From an uncultured Muribaculaceae bacterium (GTDB taxonomy: Bacteria; Bacteroidota; Bacteroidia; Bacteroidales; Muribaculaceae): a DNA stretch of 45,651 nucleotides. The notes below the pieces were generated by a model. It did no database searches. It saw only the letters and a program-made list of their open reading frames with translations, and was not told the origin of the DNA. Position numbers and translations under genes: made by a program. This document shows, piece after piece, positions 7,879-15,728 of this stretch (position 1 is its first letter; each line of letters opens with the position of its first letter). The stretch is from contig CAJTMY010000021.1 in assembly GCA_910577355.1 (NCBI GenBank), positions 1 through 45,651 on the forward strand, in the 5' to 3' direction.

Positions 7879-8556
7879 TTATCTGTTTTCGCGGAGCGCC
7901 GTCGCAGCTTTCGCCTCGCGCATGAAACGCGGATAAGCCCGGCACACCTCGCTCAGGAAGCACTCGGCGCACTCGGGCTTGCGGGCCTTGCACACATAGC
8001 GGCCATGCAGTATGAGCCAATGGTGGGCTGTGGCCAGATATTCCTCGGGGATACCGCTCACAAGCTTCTTCTCCGTCTCGAGCGGCGAGCGGCTGCGGGT
8101 GGTGAGACCTATGCGCTCGGCCACACGGAACACATGTGTGTCGACGGCCATCGCGGCACGGCCGAACACCACCGAGAGTATCACATTGGCGGTCTTGCGT
8201 CCCACGCCCGGCAGCGACATCAGCGAGTCGATGTCATCGGGCACCTGCGAGCCATAGTCTTCCACCAATTTGCGGGCCATGCCCATCAGCGAGCGCGTCT
8301 TGTTGTTGGGATACGACACCGATTTTATCTTGTCGAATACCTGCTCCGCGGTGGCCGCGGCAAGCGCCTCGGGAGTGGGAAAGACCTCGAAAAAGGCCGG
8401 GGTCACCATGTTCACGCGTTTGTCGGTGCACTGTGCCGACAGTATCACAGCCACAAGCAGCTGATATGGATCGGCATAGTGCAGCTCGGTGCTCGGTGCG
8501 GGCATATGTTCTCTGAACAGCTCTATCACCCGCGCATAGCGCTCGTGCGATTTCAT
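7879..8556 (-). CDS. nth: Endonuclease III (DNA glycosylase/AP lyase)
   Basis: Removes oxidised pyrimidines from DNA and cuts the abasic site in base-excision repair. In the 225 residues, the helix-hairpin-helix LPGVGRKTANV contains the catalytic Lys121, and VDTHVFRV contains the catalytic Asp139. Four Cys (189, 196, 199, 205) with spacing C-x6-C-x2-C-x5-C bind the 4Fe-4S cluster. Its ATG overlaps the pheS stop by one base (TGATG), so it is translationally coupled to pheS. Confidence 0.96.
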   Translation of the reverse strand: MKSHERYARVIELFREHMPAPSTELHYADPYQLLVAVILSAQCTDKRVNMVTPAFFEVFPTPEALAAATAEQVFDKIKSVSYPNNKTRSLMGMARKLVEDYGSQVPDDIDSLMSLPGVGRKTANVILSVVFGRAAMAVDTHVFRVAERIGLTTRSRSPLETEKKLVSGIPEEYLATAHHWLILHGRYVCKARKPECAECFLSEVCRAYPRFMREAKAATALRENR

Positions 8557-9575
8557 CAGTGTGTGCCGGCAAACTCGTCAAGGAAGCGCACGTCGTTCTC
8601 CGAGAACAGGCGCAGGTCGTTGACTCTGTATTTGAGATTGGCGATGCGCTCCACACCCATGCCGAGGGCGAAGCCGGTGTATTCCTTCGGATCGATGCCG
8701 CATGCCTCGAGCACGTTGGGATCGACCATGCCGCAGCCCAATATCTCAACCCATCCTGTGCCTTTGCAGAACGGGCAACCCTTGCCGCCGCATATGTTGC
8801 AGCTGATGTCCATCTCGGCCGAAGGCTCGGTGAACGGGAAATATGACGGGCGCAGACGTATCTTGGTCTCGCTGCCGAACATCTCGGCGGCGAAATACTG
8901 CAATGTCTGGAGCAGGTCGGCGAAAGTCACGTTTTTGTCCACATACAGAGCCTCTACCTGATGGAAGAAGCAGTGCGCGCGGGCCGATATGGCCTCGTTG
9001 CGGTATACACGGCCGGGACAGATGATGCGGATAGGCGGCTGAGTGTGCTCCATCACGCGGCTCTGTACGCTCGATGTATGCGTGCGCAGCAGCACATCGG
9101 GGGCGCGGTTGATGAAGAAAGTGTCCTGCATGTCGCGCGCGGGATGGTCGGCGGCGAAGTTGAGCGACGAGAACACATGCCAGTCATCCTCCACCTCGGG
9201 GCCTTCGGCGATGTTGAAGCCAAGGCGGCGGAAGATGGCTATGATCTCCTCGCGCACCAGCGACAGAGGATGGCGTGTACCCTGATGCAGGGGCGCGGCG
9301 GTGCGTGTGAGATCGAGACCGGTGGTTTCGGTCGAGCCGCCTGCGAGGGAGTCGCGCAGGCCGTTTATCTTGTCTGTGGCGAAGTTTTTCAGCTCGTTGA
9401 CGGCCTGCCCCACGGCACGCTTCTGCTCGGCGGGGACGCTGCGGAAGTCATTCATGAGAGCCGGCACAAGGCCTTTCTTAGAGAGATATTTGATGCGCAG
9501 TGCCTCCACCTCGGCCGCATCGGCGGCGGTGAGGGCTTCGATTTCTGCGCGTAAGTCGGCGATTCTTTGTAACAT
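8556..9575 (-). CDS. pheS: Phenylalanine-tRNA ligase alpha subunit
   Basis: Catalytic subunit of PheRS, charging tRNA-Phe as an alpha2-beta2 enzyme; pheT is not in this window, as is usual for Bacteroidota. The 339-residue protein starts MLQRIADLRAEIEALT with the N-terminal coiled coil. Class II motif 2 (FHQVEALYVD) follows, then WVEILGCGMVDP and motif 3 GMGVERIANLKY. The ATG at 9575 is preferred over an adjacent in-frame GTG at 9578. It is first gene of a four-gene operon with a perfect -7 element at 9596-9603. Confidence 0.97.
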   Translation of the reverse strand: MLQRIADLRAEIEALTAADAAEVEALRIKYLSKKGLVPALMNDFRSVPAEQKRAVGQAVNELKNFATDKINGLRDSLAGGSTETTGLDLTRTAAPLHQGTRHPLSLVREEIIAIFRRLGFNIAEGPEVEDDWHVFSSLNFAADHPARDMQDTFFINRAPDVLLRTHTSSVQSRVMEHTQPPIRIICPGRVYRNEAISARAHCFFHQVEALYVDKNVTFADLLQTLQYFAAEMFGSETKIRLRPSYFPFTEPSAEMDISCNICGGKGCPFCKGTGWVEILGCGMVDPNVLEACGIDPKEYTGFALGMGVERIANLKYRVNDLRLFSENDVRFLDEFAGTH

Positions 9576-9595
9576 CACGTGATTCTTTTATGCCG

Positions 9596-9603
9596 CAAAG
9601 GTA
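9596..9603 (-). promoter_or_regulatory. -7 element for the pheS operon
   Basis: TACCTTTG on the minus strand fits TAnnTTTG, about 20 bases before the pheS ATG. Confidence 0.65.
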
Positions 9604-9650
9604 CGAAAAAGGCCGCAAACGGCAAAATTTTACAAGCGCCGTGGGCCGGC

Positions 9651-10991
9651 TCAGTTTTCGATACGCAGCTGTATGCCGTTGAGCTTGCGGTACAGGTCGA
9701 GGGCATACACGTCGGTCATGGCGCTGAGGTGGTCGAGCACAGCCTGTATCCGGCCGAAGAGCGTAGGCGCCGCCACGTCGTATTGGTCAGGAAACTTGGC
9801 CAGAAGCAGCCGCGAGTAGTTGAGTTCGGGATGCAGCACGGCATGCGTGAGTTTCTCGAGCAGGAAGGTGATGATGCGGTTGCCGGCGAGCTCGATGTCC
9901 ACCACATCGCCCGAGCAGTATATCCGGCTCCATGATATCTCGTTGCAGCGGGCATAGCCGTCGCGCTCGAGCTGCGGGATATGGTCGAGCAGGCAGCCCT
10001 TCGTCTCGCCGCGCATTATGGCGCTTTCGTTGGCCATGAAAGCTTCGGCGCAGCGCTGCACCAGTATGCCTACCACGCACGACCGCAGATAGGCTATCTT
10101 CTCGTTCGGATCTGCCACACCGGCCATTATCTCCTCCATATGCCGGCGGCGATCCTCGGGGAAGTAGCCCAGAAACGCGTCGATAACCTCCCGGGTGGGC
10201 AGGATACGCAGCTTGTGGGCGTCCTCTATGTCCATCACCTCGTAGCATATGTCGTCGGCGGCCTCCACTATGTATACCAGCGGATGCCGGCAATAGCGCC
10301 GCTCGCCTGCCGGTCCCGGGCGGCTGATAAGGCCGAGTTCCGAGGCTACCTTGTCGAAGTCGTCGGCCTCGGAGGTGAAGAAGCCGAATTTCCCTTTCTT
10401 GCCGGCGAGCCGCGACTCATAGGGATATTTCACAATCGAGGCCAGCGTGGAGTATGTCATGGCGAAACCGCCGCGGCGACGGCCTTTGAACTGGTGGGTG
10501 AGTACACGGAATGCGTTGGCATTGCCCTCGAAGTGTGTGAGGTCGGTCCATTCGGCCTCGCTGAGCATGGGCTGCAGGCTGCGGCCGTCGCCTTCGCTGA
10601 AAAAGGTGGCGATGGCTTTCTCGCCGGAGTGTCCGAACGGCGGATTGCCCAGATCGTGCGCCAGACAGGCGGCGGCCACTATGTCGCCGATATGGTTGAA
10701 GGCATCCACCCAATCCTCGCCGGCATACCGTTCGCGCAGACCTATGGCTATCTCGTCGGCCATCGACTTGCCCACGCAGGCCACTTCCATCGAGTGTGTG
10801 AGGCGGTTGTGTACGAAGATGCTGCCGGGAAGCGGAAAAACCTGTGTCTTGTTCTGAAGGCGCCTGAAAGGCGACGAGAACACAAGGCGGTCGTAATCGC
10901 GACGGAAATCGGTGCGTACCGCGCTGCGGCGCGGATCGTGGTAGTCCTCGAGGCCGAAACGCTTGTCGCATATCAGCCTCGGCCACTGCAT
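9651..10991 (-). CDS. dgt: Deoxyguanosinetriphosphate triphosphohydrolase (HD superfamily)
   Basis: Hydrolyses dNTPs, typically dGTP, to the nucleoside and triphosphate, affecting nucleotide pools. The 446-residue protein has the HD-domain metal ligands in HNRLTHSMEV and CLAHDLGNPPFGHSGEKA, and the Dgt signature FSSPFRRLQNKTQVFPL near residue 40. The ATG at 10991 (MQWPRLICDKRFG) matches relatives better than the in-frame ATG at 11015, which would overlap the upstream gene. It is the last gene of an operon whose other members are envelope proteins, with a gap of 17 bases. Confidence 0.93.
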   Translation of the reverse strand: MQWPRLICDKRFGLEDYHDPRRSAVRTDFRRDYDRLVFSSPFRRLQNKTQVFPLPGSIFVHNRLTHSMEVACVGKSMADEIAIGLRERYAGEDWVDAFNHIGDIVAAACLAHDLGNPPFGHSGEKAIATFFSEGDGRSLQPMLSEAEWTDLTHFEGNANAFRVLTHQFKGRRRGGFAMTYSTLASIVKYPYESRLAGKKGKFGFFTSEADDFDKVASELGLISRPGPAGERRYCRHPLVYIVEAADDICYEVMDIEDAHKLRILPTREVIDAFLGYFPEDRRRHMEEIMAGVADPNEKIAYLRSCVVGILVQRCAEAFMANESAIMRGETKGCLLDHIPQLERDGYARCNEISWSRIYCSGDVVDIELAGNRIITFLLEKLTHAVLHPELNYSRLLLAKFPDQYDVAAPTLFGRIQAVLDHLSAMTDVYALDLYRKLNGIQLRIEN

Positions 10992-11008
10992 AGCCTGTAT
11001 ATCCGTGT

Positions 11009-12292
11009 CTACCATCCGCCTGTGGCGCCTCCGCCGCCGGTCATGCCTCCGCCGAAACCACCGCCAATACTGCCGCCGAATCCGCCACCGAAACCTCCTC
11101 CGCGGCGCGATGAGCCGAGAATGGCGGCGCCGGCTGCAGCGGCTGCCAATGCATCGGGCTCGGGTGCGATATCATAATAGCGGTTGTTGCGGTGATGGCA
11201 GTTGAGGCATTCGTATTCGCGCACGCCCTTGCCACGCATGGTGGATGTGGGGCGCTGCACCACGCGGTTGCGCACAAGGCGGGCAGTGCGGGCGTGGCAG
11301 TTGTCGCACTCTATATATGGCGAGGTGCGCGATGTGTAAGGCAATATGTCTGTCTCGCCGCAGGCGGGACAGAGCCACACGTCGTAGTCTACCGAACCGA
11401 CCCGCTCCTCAAGATCCTGTGCCGGAGTAAGGTAATCGTTGTCGTGTACTTCATCGACCTTGTTCATCATTGTACCGCAGTTGGGACACTTGCGTGCATG
11501 ATTGCGCCAGTGGTTTAGGCTCAATATCAGCGGTATGGTGGCTATGAGAGGGATGCCGAGGCCAAAAGCCGACAATGCGAGGAATGTCGGACGCCAGTCG
11601 GCAAACGCACGGTATTTGCTGTAATCGGAGCGTTTGCGTATCTCGTATAGGTGAAGCAAGAACGAGGCGAGCATGCATACGGCCACAAACGCGGCTATGA
11701 GCAGGTATATGGTGAAGGCGCCAAGGCCTTCCTTGCCGGGGGCATCGTCGGCATCCGGTGCGTCCGAGCGATATTCTGCCGCTGTGTCGGGATCCGACAA
11801 TATATTGTATATAAGATCGATGGCATCAAGTGTGCCGAGGTCGTATTTGCCCTCGCGGAATTTCGGAGCCATGGCATCGCGGATTATACGGCCGCAGGTT
11901 ATGTCGGGCAGCGCGCCTTCCAGGCCGTAGCCCGTGCGGATCGTGGCCTTGCGCATGTCCTTGACTATTAGAATGAGCAGGCCGTTGTCTTTGTCGGCCT
12001 TGCCGAGTCCCCACAGCCCGAACAGGTCGGTGGCGAACTGCGACGGATCGTCGGGATCAGTGATATTGTCGACAACCACGAGCATCGGCTCCACGGTGAG
12101 TGCGCGGCGCATGGAATCGAGCATGGTGTTGGCGATTGAGACCGTTTCTCTCGACAGGATGCCGTCGGGATTGGCCACGAAGTCGCGGCGGTCGGCACGA
12201 TGTACGTCGGGCACCTGCGACGGCGTGTATGTCGCGGCGGCCATGTTTATGGTCGCCATGAGTAATGCTGCAAGGAGAATCCTCAAACGCAT
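11009..12292 (-). CDS. TPM-domain membrane protein with zinc ribbons and Gly-rich tail
   Basis: A 427-residue envelope protein. A signal peptide (MRLRILLAALLMATINMAAA) precedes a TPM (YgcG-type) domain at about residues 25-165, with the typical DNGLLILIVKDMRKATIRTG. Two transmembrane segments lie near 193-215 and 235-260. Four Cys pairs follow (CPNC, CPAC, CDNC, CLNC), forming two probable zinc ribbons. The tail is a Gly-rich, low-complexity segment. TPM domains in other proteins act in photosystem II repair as phosphatase-like modules, or in membrane-protein turnover; the function here is unknown. It lies 4 bases after the DUF4919 gene and 17 bases before dgt. Confidence 0.82.
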   Translation of the reverse strand: MRLRILLAALLMATINMAAATYTPSQVPDVHRADRRDFVANPDGILSRETVSIANTMLDSMRRALTVEPMLVVVDNITDPDDPSQFATDLFGLWGLGKADKDNGLLILIVKDMRKATIRTGYGLEGALPDITCGRIIRDAMAPKFREGKYDLGTLDAIDLIYNILSDPDTAAEYRSDAPDADDAPGKEGLGAFTIYLLIAAFVAVCMLASFLLHLYEIRKRSDYSKYRAFADWRPTFLALSAFGLGIPLIATIPLILSLNHWRNHARKCPNCGTMMNKVDEVHDNDYLTPAQDLEERVGSVDYDVWLCPACGETDILPYTSRTSPYIECDNCHARTARLVRNRVVQRPTSTMRGKGVREYECLNCHHRNNRYYDIAPEPDALAAAAAGAAILGSSRRGGGFGGGFGGSIGGGFGGGMTGGGGATGGW

Positions 12293-12296
12293 ATTG

Positions 12297-13013
12297 TTAT
12301 CGTTCAGATGGATGTTTTATATAGTATTGGCGGAGCAGTTCGGATATATTGAAGTAATACCCGGCGGGAGAGGTGGAAGTTCTGGGATTGACTATGATAT
12401 AGTCGTAATACGGCTCCTTGAACTGCGCCTCTCGGGCCGTGATGCCCGAGAGGTTGAGGAAGTCGTATTCGTCCTGAGGATATACCACAGTCCATGCATT
12501 CTCGGGGTCGGTGCCGTTGCCCGACGAGGCTATCACCAGCAGAAGATGGTTGAGCTTGTACTGCCATATGCGGGCCAGATCGTATTTGCCGTTCTGTTCG
12601 TAGACAAATATGCGGTTGGTGAGCTGGCGCAGGTTCACGGGATTGTCGGCGAGAGCCGCCAACGCAAAGTCGAGAATCTGCTTGCGCTCGGCGCGCGACC
12701 ACTGCTTCTTGTTGAAAAGTGGTGCGAGGCGGGCAAGCTCGTCGGGATCGGCCTGCGGGCGGTATGGATCATAATCCTCCTGAAAGAGGGTGCCGTAATA
12801 GAAATACTGGAAGTCAAGGTCTGTCATGGTGGTGTCGTTGGCCATGAATTCCTTGAGCAGCTTGGGGTAATAATACTTTGAATTCTCGTCTGTGGATGCC
12901 TTGCGTATCTCTTCGAGGTCGGGCTTGCCGAGCGAAGTTTTTACGGCCGCATGCACATGGCATGTCATGATTGGCGCGAGCAGGGCGATGATGGCGATGA
13001 TTATATGTTTCAT
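12297..13013 (-). CDS. DUF4919-like secreted protein
   Basis: A 238-residue protein with a cleavable signal peptide (MKHIIIAIIALLAPIMTCHVHA), so probably periplasmic. The segment YYYPKLLKEFMANDTTMTD followed by FQYFYYGTLFQEDYDPYR is characteristic of Bacteroidota DUF4919 proteins, which have no assigned function. The start at 13013 is chosen because the ATG overlaps the preceding stop as ATGA; longer readings of this frame lack a signal peptide. It sits between a small membrane protein and the TPM protein, suggesting a joint envelope role. Confidence 0.85.
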   Translation of the reverse strand: MKHIIIAIIALLAPIMTCHVHAAVKTSLGKPDLEEIRKASTDENSKYYYPKLLKEFMANDTTMTDLDFQYFYYGTLFQEDYDPYRPQADPDELARLAPLFNKKQWSRAERKQILDFALAALADNPVNLRQLTNRIFVYEQNGKYDLARIWQYKLNHLLLVIASSGNGTDPENAWTVVYPQDEYDFLNLSGITAREAQFKEPYYDYIIVNPRTSTSPAGYYFNISELLRQYYIKHPSER

Positions 13014-13486
13014 TTTTGGAAGAGAGGTAGCTGTGCCAGCGTAATCGCGGCTATGAAAAAAGTGATGGCTGCCGGTATGGCCACGTCGGCGAATATCATC
13101 GCACGGCGAGCCGGGGATGCATTCATGCGGCCGGCGGGTGTGCGGCGGAAGGCCTCGAAGCCCAGAAAAGCGCCTGCCGCACCACATATTATCAGGGAGG
13201 CGACAGAGCCGAAGGCCGCTCCTACAGCCGTGCCGGCAAGCGCTCCGCCCACGGTATAGAGACGCAGTGATGCGACGGGCGGTATGTCGGACAGATACAT
13301 GTTTGTAGTGACGATTGCGGCAGCTATGCCCCAGAACCACAGTTGCCCCGGCAGAAGCAGGCTTTCGCCGCTCAGACCGGTGACAAGCATGCCGGCAAAG
13401 GCCACCGCAGCTGCAGGCAGACGGCGGAAAAACGCCATCACCACTGCCACCAGGCATAATATTGCTGCTGCTGTCATTTGAAACAT
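13010..13486 (-). CDS. Small multi-pass membrane protein of unknown function
   Basis: 158 residues, mostly hydrophobic, with four or five likely membrane segments. A glycine/alanine-rich stretch (VGGALAGTAVGAAFG, then GAAGAFLGFEAFRR) resembles the repeated glycine-zipper pattern of DUF456-type proteins, but the match is too weak to assign. The start may be Met1 (13486) or Met4 (13477). First gene of the operon, directly coupled (ATGA) to the DUF4919 gene. No motif suggests an enzyme. Confidence 0.7.
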   Translation of the reverse strand: MFQMTAAAILCLVAVVMAFFRRLPAAAVAFAGMLVTGLSGESLLLPGQLWFWGIAAAIVTTNMYLSDIPPVASLRLYTVGGALAGTAVGAAFGSVASLIICGAAGAFLGFEAFRRTPAGRMNASPARRAMIFADVAIPAAITFFIAAITLAQLPLFQK

Positions 13487-13514
13487 CGTAAGTCTCAGGG
13501 CTTGGTTAGAGCTA

Positions 13515-13522
13515 CAAAGTTA
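13515..13522 (-). promoter_or_regulatory. -7 element for the membrane protein-DUF4919-TPM-dgt operon
   Basis: TAACTTTG on the minus strand, 29-36 bases upstream of the first ATG. The remaining bases up to the exporter gene at 13731 show no gene and no clear terminator. Confidence 0.6.
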
Positions 13523-13730
13523 CAAAAAATAGAACAACCGAGCGCCCCGCCGGGTTGCTGTTAAGTGAATTTAACACTTGGCCGATTCCAATAAAAAAGA
13601 CATCCGGCTGTGATGACTTCACTCATTTGGGGATCTTTTCAGGTCATATGGAGTGTGGATGTGGCAACGCGGTTTTTCCGTACGGTATTTGTGCGGAACC
13701 GATACTTGGAGATTGCTTTCAAACAAGCTC

Positions 13731-15563
13731 TTATTGTCCCAGCGACTGCATTTCCACCAGGCGGCGGTACTGACCGTCGCGGGCCATAAGCTCGTCGTGT
13801 GTGCCGCGCTCCACGATACGCCCCTCGTGCATCACGCATATTATGTCGGCATTGCGTATGGTGCTGAGGCGGTGGGCTATGACAAGGGTGGTGCGGTCGC
13901 GCATCAGCCGGTCGAGAGCTTGCTGTACCAGCACCTCGCTCTCGGTGTCGAGAGCCGAAGTGGCCTCGTCGAGGATGAGTACCGGCGGATTTTTCAGTAT
14001 GGCGCGGGCTATTGACAGGCGTTGGCGCTGGCCTCCCGACAGGCGGCAGCCGCGGTCGCCGATGGGAGTGTCGTATCCTTGTTCGGATTCTATGATGAAG
14101 TCGTGCGCGTTGGCGATGCGGGCGGCACGCTCCACCTCCTCCATTGTGGCCGACTGCACTCCGAAGGTTATGTTGTTGTAGAAGGTGTCGTTAAACAGGA
14201 TTGCCTCCTGGTTCACATTGCCCATCAGCGACCGCAGATCGGCCACGCGCAGATCGCGGATGTCGGTTCCGTCGATGGTCACCGACCCCTTGGCCACGTC
14301 GTAGAAGCGCGGCAGCAGGTCGGCCATGGTAGTCTTGCCCGAGCCCGACTGTCCTACAAGCGCCACGGTCGAGCCGGCGGGGATATGCAGGTCGACGTCG
14401 TGTATCACCTCGCGCTCGCCGTAGCTGAAGCTCACCCCGTGGAAGTCGATGGCCTCCCTGAGCTGTGGCACCGGCAGCGGATTGGCGGGGTCGCCGATGG
14501 GGTTGCGGGTGTTGAGTATCTTGTCCACGCGCTCCATCGAGGCGAGTCCTTTCTGTATCGAGTACATGGCCTTGGACAGATCCTTGGCCGGGTTGATGAT
14601 GCTGTAGAATATCACCATGTAGTATATGAATGCCGGAGCCTCGAGGCTCGTGCGGCCGCCGAGTATCAGCGAACCGCCGAACCACAGTATTATGGCTATC
14701 GACACCGTACCGAGAAACTCGCTCATGGGATGGGCGAGCGCCTGTCGGCGCGCCACACGGTTGGATATGTGGTAGTACGCCTGATTCTCGGCATGGAAGC
14801 GGCGGCGAACCTTGTCCTCGGCGTTGAATGCCTTTATCACCCGCAGGCCGCCGAGAGTCTCCTCTATGTTGGCCATCAGCACGCCCCATTGGTTCTGCCC
14901 CTCGAGCGACTGCCGCTTGAGGCGTTTGCCCACACGACCCATCACCAACCCGGCCAGCGGCAGCAGTATGAACACGAATATGGTGAGCTGCCACGATATC
15001 ATTATCATGCCCGTGAGGCACACGATTATCATCACAGGGTTCTTGAACATCATGTCGAGCGATGCCATGATGGAATTTTCCACTTCGGCCACATCGCCGC
15101 TCATGCGCGCCATAACGTCGCCCTTGCGCTCCGAGGTGAAAAACGATATCGGCAGCGTGGTTATCTTGTCATAAACATAGTTGCGCAGGTCTCGCACTAT
15201 ACCCGAGCGCAGCGGTATTATGAAATACGAGCTCAGGAAGGTGGCGCCGGTTTTCAGTGCCGTCATCACCACAAGTGCTGCCGCCAGGAGCGCCAATGTA
15301 GTGGTGGGGCCGAAATTGACTATCGACTCCTGCGTGTAGTAATAGAAGTTGTTGACCGCCACATCTTTCAGTGAGTCCGATCCCCACGGCATGAAACTGT
15401 AGTCGGCCTCCCTGATCTTGAACAGCATCTCCAGTATCGGAATTATCAGGGCGAACGAGAACAGCGTGAGCACAGCCGCCAGAATATTGAAGACGATGTT
15501 GAGTATCAGATACTTCTTGTAGGGCGGCACGAATCTCCGCAGTATTTTGAGAAAATCATTCAT
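13731..15563 (-). CDS. ABC exporter, MsbA-like (transmembrane domain fused to ATPase)
   Basis: A 610-residue half-transporter. Six membrane helices fill residues 15-330. The nucleotide-binding domain has Walker A GQSGSGKT (404-411), signature LSGGQ (508-512), Walker B VLILDE (528-533) and the switch His564. Such homodimers export lipids or drugs. The overall sequence and its position divergent from lptD favour the lipid A-core flippase MsbA, but multidrug exporters look alike, so substrate is inferred. Single gene with a -7 element at 15583-15590. Confidence 0.9.
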   Translation of the reverse strand: MNDFLKILRRFVPPYKKYLILNIVFNILAAVLTLFSFALIIPILEMLFKIREADYSFMPWGSDSLKDVAVNNFYYYTQESIVNFGPTTTLALLAAALVVMTALKTGATFLSSYFIIPLRSGIVRDLRNYVYDKITTLPISFFTSERKGDVMARMSGDVAEVENSIMASLDMMFKNPVMIIVCLTGMIMISWQLTIFVFILLPLAGLVMGRVGKRLKRQSLEGQNQWGVLMANIEETLGGLRVIKAFNAEDKVRRRFHAENQAYYHISNRVARRQALAHPMSEFLGTVSIAIILWFGGSLILGGRTSLEAPAFIYYMVIFYSIINPAKDLSKAMYSIQKGLASMERVDKILNTRNPIGDPANPLPVPQLREAIDFHGVSFSYGEREVIHDVDLHIPAGSTVALVGQSGSGKTTMADLLPRFYDVAKGSVTIDGTDIRDLRVADLRSLMGNVNQEAILFNDTFYNNITFGVQSATMEEVERAARIANAHDFIIESEQGYDTPIGDRGCRLSGGQRQRLSIARAILKNPPVLILDEATSALDTESEVLVQQALDRLMRDRTTLVIAHRLSTIRNADIICVMHEGRIVERGTHDELMARDGQYRRLVEMQSLGQ

Positions 15564-15582
15564 TACGACCGGTTTTGAAATG

Positions 15583-15590
15583 CAAAGTTA
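15583..15590 (-). promoter_or_regulatory. -7 element for the MsbA-like exporter
   Basis: TAACTTTG on the minus strand, about 20 bases upstream of the ATG at 15563. Confidence 0.65.
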
Positions 15591-15674
15591 GCGAATATTT
15601 GCGAGGCCGCCAACTTGGTGTCGCAACCCTGTGTTAAATAGCATCAATATTGCTGTTATTAATGGAATTGTTGT

Positions 15675-15682
15675 TACCTTTG
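15675..15682 (+). promoter_or_regulatory. -7 element for lptD
   Basis: TACCTTTG fits TAnnTTTG and lies 46 bases before the TTG start of lptD. It is divergent from the exporter promoter about 85 bases away. Confidence 0.6.
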
Positions 15683-15728
15683 CAGGAAATTTGCCCCGTA
15701 GCCGGGGATATAACCGATCGCGAAGCAT

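Noticed and set aside
9981..11177. 398-codon open frame opposite dgt and the TPM gene
   Set aside because: Spans two identified genes on the other strand; its Pro-rich end is the complement of the Gly-rich tail.
13555..13773. 72-codon open frame between the dgt operon and the exporter
   Set aside because: No recognisable product, overlaps the end of the exporter gene and lacks a promoter.
14022..15374. 450-codon open frame opposite the ABC exporter
   Set aside because: Composition artefact antisense to conserved ATPase and membrane domains; no promoter and no homology recognised.
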